A stretch of DNA of 64,000 bases from Amycolatopsis sp. WAC 01376 (GTDB taxonomy: Bacteria > Actinomycetota > Actinomycetes > Mycobacteriales > Pseudonocardiaceae). The DNA lies in contig NZ_QHKL01000007.1 in assembly GCF_003947415.1 (NCBI RefSeq), forward strand, positions 248,001-312,000, written 5' to 3'. This document shows, piece after piece, positions 59,030 through 64,000 of the stretch (positions within the stretch are counted from its first letter, which is position 1; each line of letters opens with the position of its first letter). The notes below the pieces were generated by a model. The model did not search any database. It was given only the letters and a program-made list of their open reading frames with translations, and had not been told where the DNA came from. Made by a program: the position numbers and the translations under genes.

Positions 59030-59065
59030 GTGAAGGCCCCCTTCATCGCGAAGGGGGCCTTCACG
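59030..59065. terminator. Family-1 palindrome between convergent genes
   Basis: CGTGAAGGCCCCCTTC / GAAGGGGGCCTTCACG, perfect 16-bp arms, 4-bp loop, 8 bp past one stop and 10 bp before the opposing stop. Confidence 0.85.
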
Positions 59066-59075
59066 TACTCGGAGA

Positions 59076-60539
59076 TCAGCCGTTCGGAGTGGTGATCACC
59101 GTGAACTTCGATCCCTGGCTCGCGATCCGCTCGCTGAGATCGGTGGTGATCGTCTCGATCGGTGCGTAGTTGTTCAGCTCACCGGCCTGGCAGGGGCCCG
59201 ACCGGGACTGCTGGTTGCCGACCAGGATGCCCAGTGCGGCGTGATCAGCCTGGCTGAACAGCGGTCCGCCGCTGTCACCGGGACGGGCGCACAGGTCGGT
59301 GTTGATGCCGACGTCCGTGGACAGGACACGACCGCAGCGGGTCCCGACCAGGTAGCCGGCGCCCGCGCCGCTGTCGACGGAATCGGGGTAGTTCACCGCG
59401 CTCGACGCGGTCCCCGAGGCGCAGACGACCCAGCCCGCCTTGATGTCGGCGAGTTTGTGCGCGCCGGTGATGTACTCGTCGACCGAGGTGGCCTGCGTGC
59501 CGCACGGGGTGTCACCGTTGCTGTCCATGCCGCCGTTGCGGCAGTACTTCAGCACCCGGTTGCGGCCGGTCTGGCCTTCGAGCCAGTTCGTCGCCGCCGC
59601 GTCGTTGACGTACGGCAGGGCCGCGTAGTCGTACGGGTACGAGCTCTTCTCGATGCCGTGCTGCTGCAGCACGTCGTTGCCGTTGTGCTGAGTCGGTGTG
59701 TTGTTGGTCTTCGTCCGCATGCAGTGTCCCGCGGTCAGCACCCAGCCCTTGCCGGGGAAACCGCCGCCGGTGGACCGCAGGTTGAAGCCGCTGGTGCAGC
59801 CGCCCCAGGTGCCGTTGTCCCGCTTCATGTCCAGCCGGATGCCGCCGCGCATCGGGCCGTAACCGGTGCAGTAGAGCGGATGGCAGAAACCCAAGTCAAC
59901 GTTCGGCGTGGAGAGCGCGTTCGGATTCGCCAGCACGCGTGAGACGACCATGCCGGATTCCGCCGCCGCGGCCGTGCGAGCCGTGTTCACTTCGGCGGTC
60001 ACGGCGCGCATGGCCGCCTTCTCCTGCGCTACCCAGCCGCGTTCCCACAGTACGACCCGGTTCTCGGACTCGCTCACCGCTGGAAGGTAGACGGCCTCCG
60101 GCCCTGCGCCGACCTTCGCGGCGACACGTTCCTTCGCCGCCGTGAGCTGCTGCAACGAGTGTTGGACCCGTTGTGTGCGAACGCCGGAACGGGCGGGCAT
60201 CGCCCGCAGATACGGTTCGGCGGCCGCGGGCTCGGTCATCGCCACGACCAGCTGCCCCTTGGCCTGGTCGAGCCACATGCCACCGTACTCGGCGCCGCGA
60301 TCGCGGCGCAGCAGCTCGTCCAGCTTGACGCCGTCGGTCTGCAATTCCAGACGGCGTACCGCCTCCTGCTCGTCGACCTGGTAGTTCTCGACCAGGTATC
60401 GCACCGACTCCCGCACCGAAGCGGGGTCGAGTGTGGTGTGGAACGACTGCACGGTGCCTGCCGACGCCGGGCTGCTCAGTGCCGTGGCCGCTGCCAGCAC
60501 CGAAACGGCCAGGGCCCCCAGTCTTCTAGCTGTCCGCAC
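59076..60539 (-). CDS. Secreted S1 (trypsin/alpha-lytic-like) serine protease with long pro-region
   Basis: A 487-residue exported protease: signal peptide ~1-27 (LGALAVSVLAAATALSSPASA), helical pro-region ~30-215 resembling the pro-regions of alpha-lytic-type proteases, then the catalytic domain with His272 (TAGHC), Asp304 (YPYDYAAL) and Ser423 (GDSGGPLF). Eight or more cysteines in the mature part suggest disulphides. The pro-region probably acts as intramolecular chaperone. Degrades extracellular protein or processes a surface protein. Confidence 0.9.
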   Translation of the reverse strand: MRTARRLGALAVSVLAAATALSSPASAGTVQSFHTTLDPASVRESVRYLVENYQVDEQEAVRRLELQTDGVKLDELLRRDRGAEYGGMWLDQAKGQLVVAMTEPAAAEPYLRAMPARSGVRTQRVQHSLQQLTAAKERVAAKVGAGPEAVYLPAVSESENRVVLWERGWVAQEKAAMRAVTAEVNTARTAAAAESGMVVSRVLANPNALSTPNVDLGFCHPLYCTGYGPMRGGIRLDMKRDNGTWGGCTSGFNLRSTGGGFPGKGWVLTAGHCMRTKTNNTPTQHNGNDVLQQHGIEKSSYPYDYAALPYVNDAAATNWLEGQTGRNRVLKYCRNGGMDSNGDTPCGTQATSVDEYITGAHKLADIKAGWVVCASGTASSAVNYPDSVDSGAGAGYLVGTRCGRVLSTDVGINTDLCARPGDSGGPLFSQADHAALGILVGNQQSRSGPCQAGELNNYAPIETITTDLSERIASQGSKFTVITTPNG

Positions 60540-60666
60540 GAGATCTCCTCACATGTCGGGACTTCGCGATCATTCAACCGGAGGTCGCCGGACAGATGTG
60601 GAGAATTTCCGACTATGCCCGAAGCCCCGTGCCGGCGATGCGACCGGCACGGGGCGTGGGTTCGGG

Positions 60667-61068
60667 CTACAGACTCGGCTCCCGCCGGTGTTTCCCTTGG
60701 CGGGCTTTGACGATCCAGGCGCCGAAGAGAGTCAGGAGACCGACGAACGTCCCTGCCGAAGCGCCGATCTCCGGCGTGCTGATCTTGACGACGCCGACGA
60801 CGATCCCGCCGCCGATCGCCAGCAGGAGACACATCCGCAGCGTCGGCGCCCAGCCGGCGAGAACCGTCATCGCCAGGCAGAGCCAGCTGTCCCTGGTCTG
60901 CTCCTTGCGGTGGCGGCCAGGGCTCCTCAGGAGAGGCCGAGCCGCGCGGAGCATTTCCGCGGAGGTGGCGACCCGCCGGGCCGGCTTTTCGACGTGCTCG
61001 ATGACGACTTTGACCCGTCGGGGCGGACCGTTGTCTGGTGTCTTCGCGTTATCAGGCTGTATGGTCAC
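60667..61068 (-). CDS. Small two-helix membrane protein, unknown function
   Basis: A 133-residue protein from GTG 61068 (AGGACAG upstream). A basic cytosolic head of ~65 residues (PPRRVKVVIEHVEKPARRV, RPLLRSPGRHRKEQTRD) is followed by helices WLCLAMTVLAGWAPTLRMCLLLAIGGGIVVGVV and GTFVGLLTLFGAWIV and a basic tail. No domain recognised. It is downstream of a gap and not clearly in an operon. Confidence 0.6.
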   Translation of the reverse strand: MTIQPDNAKTPDNGPPRRVKVVIEHVEKPARRVATSAEMLRAARPLLRSPGRHRKEQTRDSWLCLAMTVLAGWAPTLRMCLLLAIGGGIVVGVVKISTPEIGASAGTFVGLLTLFGAWIVKARQGKHRREPSL

Positions 61069-61598
61069 GGCTGTCCTGTCCTTGTTCTAGCGAGCGGGCG
61101 AATGGACATCCGCGTGGCCTCCTGTTACAGCAGGGGGCCACGCGTGCGTTACCGGTTCTTTACCGGTGCGGCTGAGAACATCTTGGCGAAAGCGGACTGT
61201 GACCGTTCAGTCGTACAGCGTGTGTCGCGCTGAACGGTATGCACGCGTCGCTCAACGGTCTGGGTGACCCCGAAAACTACTAAAAGTAGCGGGTGACGCC
61301 GAATGGCCCAGCGCCGTCGAGAGGCTTCGACGGCCCGGCGACTTGCCTTTCCGGTGTCGAGCCAGGTCACGGCGCGATCGGCCGCCGAGCTGATCTTCGC
61401 AGGTGGAGTACCGAATATTCGTCGTTGTGCGCGACGACTTCGCACTATGCAGAATGCTGATCGCAAAAGCGGCTTACGGCCAATTTCAGCCAAACCCGAG
61501 CATCCGTGCTCACGGTGGGTTCACTCGATCGGTCGCCCCGCCACCCGTTGTGACCTCACTCGGCTCACCAACAGCGAGTGACTGGTCTGACCGGGTGG
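61069..61598. other. Intergenic gap with an inverted repeat
   Basis: 530 bp between the small membrane gene start and the DinB stop. It contains the 9-bp inverted repeat ACCGTTCAG/CTGAACGGT at 61202-61210/61230-61238 (19-bp loop) and a direct ACCGGT pair near 61150. Short open frames here have poor codon bias and no starts with binding sites. No gene supported. Confidence 0.5.
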
Positions 61599-62090
61599 TC
61601 ACCCCTCGGAAAGGATCTGTTCGCGGAGGATGTCGCCGTGCCCGGCGTGCCGCGCGAAATCCTCGATCAAGAGCAAATGGACGAACCGCAGGCTCACGTC
61701 GCCGGCGCGGGGATGCGTCTTGATCTCGTCGAGGTCGAAGTCCGCGGCGATCACGCGGGAGCGCGCACTGGCGCGCTCGAACTCGGCGATGACCCCGGCC
61801 AGCGTCTCGTGGTCCCCGACGACGAAACTGGCGTCGCCCGGCGTCGTGCCACCGTCACATTCGTTCTCGGGCACGCCGCCGAGGACGTGGTGGAACCAGA
61901 TCCGTTCGGCGACCGCGGCGTGTTTGAGCAGACCGATCGGCGTGGTCATGGACGCGACGAGCCGCCGTCGGGAGTCGGCTTCCGACAGGCCGCGCACCGC
62001 ATTGACCAGTTCGGCCCGGTTGCGGTCCAGCATGGCTTCGAGCAGCCGGCGTTCGGCGCCGATGGTGATTCGCGGAAACGACCAGGTCAT
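61599..62090 (-). CDS. DinB-like (DUF664) protein, mycothiol-dependent enzyme family
   Basis: A 163-residue DinB/YfiT-type four-helix protein: the metal-binding histidines are likely in TPIGLLKHAAVAERIWF, in the middle, and in LLIEDFARHAGHGDILRE at the end (the ARHxGHxDILRE motif is a strong family marker). In actinobacteria these DUF664 proteins are mycothiol-dependent transferases or detoxification enzymes; substrate unknown. ATG 62090 lies 7 bp after the DUF2891 gene, so the pair is an operon. Confidence 0.9.
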   Translation of the reverse strand: MTWSFPRITIGAERRLLEAMLDRNRAELVNAVRGLSEADSRRRLVASMTTPIGLLKHAAVAERIWFHHVLGGVPENECDGGTTPGDASFVVGDHETLAGVIAEFERASARSRVIAADFDLDEIKTHPRAGDVSLRFVHLLLIEDFARHAGHGDILREQILSEG

Positions 62091-62097
62091 CGCAGGC

Positions 62098-63138
62098 TCA
62101 ACCGAGCAGCAGGAGTGCGTAGTAGGCCAGGAAGTGTTCGACCATGTAGGCACCGCCGGTGGTCTGTGAAAGCGAGGCATGGGTGTGCGCGTGCGTGGTC
62201 CCGAGTATGGCGGGGATCCGGCCGTCACCCTCGGGGAGGGTGTGCGCGAGACGCTGCCAGCACCAGGCGCGATGCAGATTGAGGCCGTGCAGGTGGGCGA
62301 GCTGCCCGTCGGAAGGATCGGTCACGGTCGCCGGGGTGAAAAGTGACGAGGGCTTCCGCTCGGCGATGCCGGGAAGGAACCTGTCCAGCCATTCGGCGAA
62401 TTCGGCCGCGGGCAGCAGACGGGACATGAGTTCGGCTTCGGCGAGGGCGGGGGACAGGAAATCGGCTCCGGACGGTTCCCAGGCACCCGGGTAGTCCTGG
62501 TCGGATCCGAACCAGCGCCAGGCGGTCTCGACGATGACGTCACGCAGTCGCGAGTCGCCCTGCTCGGCGAGGTGACAGGCGTAGGGCAGGGCGCGGGACA
62601 ACCCGAACGCGCCGTTGTCGTGCACCCCGTACCGGATCGGGTACGTGGTGCGCGGCAGCCAGCCGAGGTAGCGGGTCACGAAGACCGTGTTCAACTCTTT
62701 CAACGCGGCTGACCAGCGTGCGGCATCCGGGTCGTCCCAGGTGGCGGTCTCGAAAGCGAGTTCCAGCAGCGCGGACCAGCCGTACGGACGTTGGGTGGTG
62801 CGGTGTTCCTCGGGGGCGAAGAACGCGACCTCACCCGCGAGTGCGTCGATGGTCAGGTGTTCGTTGAGGCATTCGCGGATGTCCTCGGCCGGTACGAGTT
62901 CGGCGTGGTGGCGCAGCAGGCGCACGAGCACCCAGAACATTTCCACACAGGAGTGCCAGTCGAAACTGCCGTAGAAGCACGGATGCGACTGGCGCGGGGA
63001 AAGGATGGGTACGCCCTCGACGTGCCAGTGGCTCTCGTGGTGCGGGTACTCGCGCACGACATTCGACAGTGCAGTCCCGGCGAACGCGCCGGCATTGGCC
63101 TTCAGTAGCCGGTCTCGCTCGACGTCCCATTCGGTCAT
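62098..63138 (-). CDS. DUF2891 family protein
   Basis: A 346-residue soluble protein with the DUF2891 pattern: HPCFYGSFDWHSCVEMFWVLVRLLR, ARPYGWSALLELA-like segment, RYGVHDNGAFGLS, DFLSPALAEAELMSRLL and HLHGLNLHRAWCWQRLA. The alternating helical hairpins suggest an (alpha/alpha) barrel like sugar-active enzymes. Conserved His and Asp/Glu residues hint at hydrolase or epimerase activity, but the function is undetermined. ATG 63138 follows AGGAGC. Operon with the DinB-like gene. Confidence 0.85.
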   Translation of the reverse strand: MTEWDVERDRLLKANAGAFAGTALSNVVREYPHHESHWHVEGVPILSPRQSHPCFYGSFDWHSCVEMFWVLVRLLRHHAELVPAEDIRECLNEHLTIDALAGEVAFFAPEEHRTTQRPYGWSALLELAFETATWDDPDAARWSAALKELNTVFVTRYLGWLPRTTYPIRYGVHDNGAFGLSRALPYACHLAEQGDSRLRDVIVETAWRWFGSDQDYPGAWEPSGADFLSPALAEAELMSRLLPAAEFAEWLDRFLPGIAERKPSSLFTPATVTDPSDGQLAHLHGLNLHRAWCWQRLAHTLPEGDGRIPAILGTTHAHTHASLSQTTGGAYMVEHFLAYYALLLLG

Positions 63139-63155
63139 GGGCCTGCTCCTGGGTC

Positions 63156-63199
63156 TCGTGAGTGGTAAGTGGCGTTCTAACGACACTTACCACTCACGA
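63156..63199. repeat. Family-2 palindrome in a divergent gap
   Basis: TCGTGAGTGGTAAGTG / CACTTACCACTCACGA, perfect 16-bp arms with a 12-bp loop containing GCGTTCTAACG. Unlike family 1 it lies between divergent genes, 33 bp before the antiporter start, so an operator role is possible. Confidence 0.75.
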
Positions 63200-63231
63200 C
63201 CTCCGTTTTTCCGTCAGGTAGAACAAGGGGC

Positions 63232-64000
63232 ATGCTGGGTGCAATCGGGTTCGTGCTGGTCATGCTGGGCGTCATCGTCGTGGTGAGCGCGATCAGCCAC
63301 CGGATCGGCTTGCCGGATCCGGTGTTGCTGACCGTCGTCGGGCTCGTCTATGCCCTGCTCCCTGGGCCTAATCTGCACTTGGAACCGGAGTTCGTCCTCG
63401 ACGTCATCCTTCCGCCGTTGCTGTACAACGCCGCGCTCGGTTCGAGTCTGCTGGCGATCCGCAGCAAGTTGCGCTCGGTCGTCAGTCTCTCGGTCTTGTT
63501 GGTGCTGGCGACGGCGTTCGCGGTCGGCGGGTTGCTGACCTGGCTCGTCCCGGTGATCCCGCTCGCGGCCGCGATCGCGCTCGGTGCGGCGGTGGCGCCG
63601 CCGGATCCGGTGGCGGCGCTGGCCGTCGGTCGCCGGGTCGGGCTGCCCGCGAAGCTGTCGACCCTGATCGAGGGCGAGGGGCTGCTCAACGACGCGACGG
63701 CGCTGACGGTCTACAAGATGGCGCTCGCCGTCGCGGTCGGCGGCAGTTTCTCGTTCGGGCTCGCGACCGGCGAATTCGCCTTGGCCACGATCGGTGGCCT
63801 GCTGGTCGGTGTGGTCGTGGCGTTCCTGGTGCGGTTGTCCCGCCGCGTCCTGGCGGATCCCCTGTCGGCGAACGCGGTGTCGCTGGCGACGCCGTTCACC
63901 GCCTACGTGCTCGGCGAGACCATCCACGGTTCGGGTGTCCTGGCCGTCGTGGTGGCCGGGTTGATCGTCGGACATCAGACGCCCCGCCTCCAGACGGGAG
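63232..64000 (+). CDS. CPA1-family Na+/H+ antiporter, N-terminal part (3' end outside window)
   Basis: The frame from ATG 63232 (AAGGGG just upstream) stays open to the window end: 256 codons. The translation shows about eight membrane helices and the family's key motifs: PPLLYNAALGSS, VAPPDPVAALAV, and EGEGLLNDATAL, whose ND pair is the ion-binding site of NhaP/CPA1 exchangers. It exports Na+ or K+ in exchange for protons and helps pH and salt homeostasis. A family-2 palindrome lies directly upstream. Confidence 0.9.
   Translation, partial: MLGAIGFVLVMLGVIVVVSAISHRIGLPDPVLLTVVGLVYALLPGPNLHLEPEFVLDVILPPLLYNAALGSSLLAIRSKLRSVVSLSVLLVLATAFAVGGLLTWLVPVIPLAAAIALGAAVAPPDPVAALAVGRRVGLPAKLSTLIEGEGLLNDATALTVYKMALAVAVGGSFSFGLATGEFALATIGGLLVGVVVAFLVRLSRRVLADPLSANAVSLATPFTAYVLGETIHGSGVLAVVVAGLIVGHQTPRLQTG

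Noticed and set aside
61149..61723. Short overlapping frames on both strands upstream of DinB
   Set aside because: No start with a binding site and atypical third-position use; treated as non-coding.
1..64000. tRNA, rRNA or riboswitch genes
   Set aside because: No convincing cloverleaf, rRNA segment or known riboswitch core was noticed; reading by eye cannot exclude a small RNA.

Overview
The window is 64 kb of very GC-rich DNA with actinomycete gene content: a mycothiol-type DinB protein, a BTAD/AfsR-like regulator, an ECF41 sigma factor, a CmtR metal sensor, a 2-methylisoborneol (2-MIB) cluster, and frequent GTG/TTG starts. Many convergent gene pairs are separated by long GC-rich palindromes. 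A Pseudonocardiaceae genome such as Amycolatopsis is my best guess, but this is inference, not a match. I see no rRNA, tRNA, CRISPR array, insertion sequence or prophage. The window looks like a chromosomal region rich in accessory metabolism.

Layout. 1-3.3 kb: tail of a SWIM zinc-finger protein facing a large DUF6493-like protein. 3.3-7.7 kb: a three-gene operon (amidohydrolase, MIP18-like Fe-S assembly factor, zinc alcohol dehydrogenase) divergent from an AcoR/MimR-like regulator. This resembles the accessory half of a propane-monooxygenase locus, with no monooxygenase in the window. 8.1-10.4 kb: imine-reductase-like enzyme, MerR regulator, malate dehydrogenase. 10.8-12.4 kb: tandem DUF4360 secreted proteins. 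12.5-17.6 kb: FUSC membrane protein overlapping a cytosolic GH92 mannosidase. 17.7-25.5 kb: NAD(P)-binding oxidoreductase with an ECF41 sigma factor, secreted M36 metalloprotease, secreted serine hydrolase, DHA2 MFS exporter. 25.6-31.7 kb: secreted multidomain GH92 divergent from a tannase/feruloyl-esterase-family hydrolase. 31.8-39.1 kb: a two-ATPase/one-permease ABC system and a BTAD/NB-ARC/TPR regulator. 39.2-46.5 kb: two more imine-reductase-like enzymes and several small regulator-plus-target pairs (LysR/EamA, TetR/small membrane protein, TetR/quinone oxidoreductase), each with a palindromic operator candidate. 46.5-48.6 kb: membrane protein, then CmtR, CDF transporter and methyltransferase.

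The highlight is 49.0-53.9 kb: two different Family 2B encapsulin shell proteins (HK97 fold with an inserted cyclic-nucleotide-binding-like domain), overlapping by ATGA, then geranyl-diphosphate C2-methyltransferase and 2-methylisoborneol synthase. This is a two-component protein nanocompartment whose likely cargo is the terpene cyclase. The methyltransferase makes 2-methyl-GPP and the cyclase turns it into the earthy odorant 2-MIB.

54.0-64 kb: a repeat-rich gap, a divergent NAD-dependent DNA ligase, a ChaA-type cation/proton antiporter, small unknown proteins, a secreted trypsin-like protease with a long pro-region, a DinB/DUF2891 pair, and the start of a CPA1 Na+/H+ antiporter cut by the window end.

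Two families of intergenic palindromes recur. One (GTGAAGGCC... and relatives) sits almost only between convergent genes and probably acts as a bidirectional terminator. The other carries CGTGAGTGGTAA arms.
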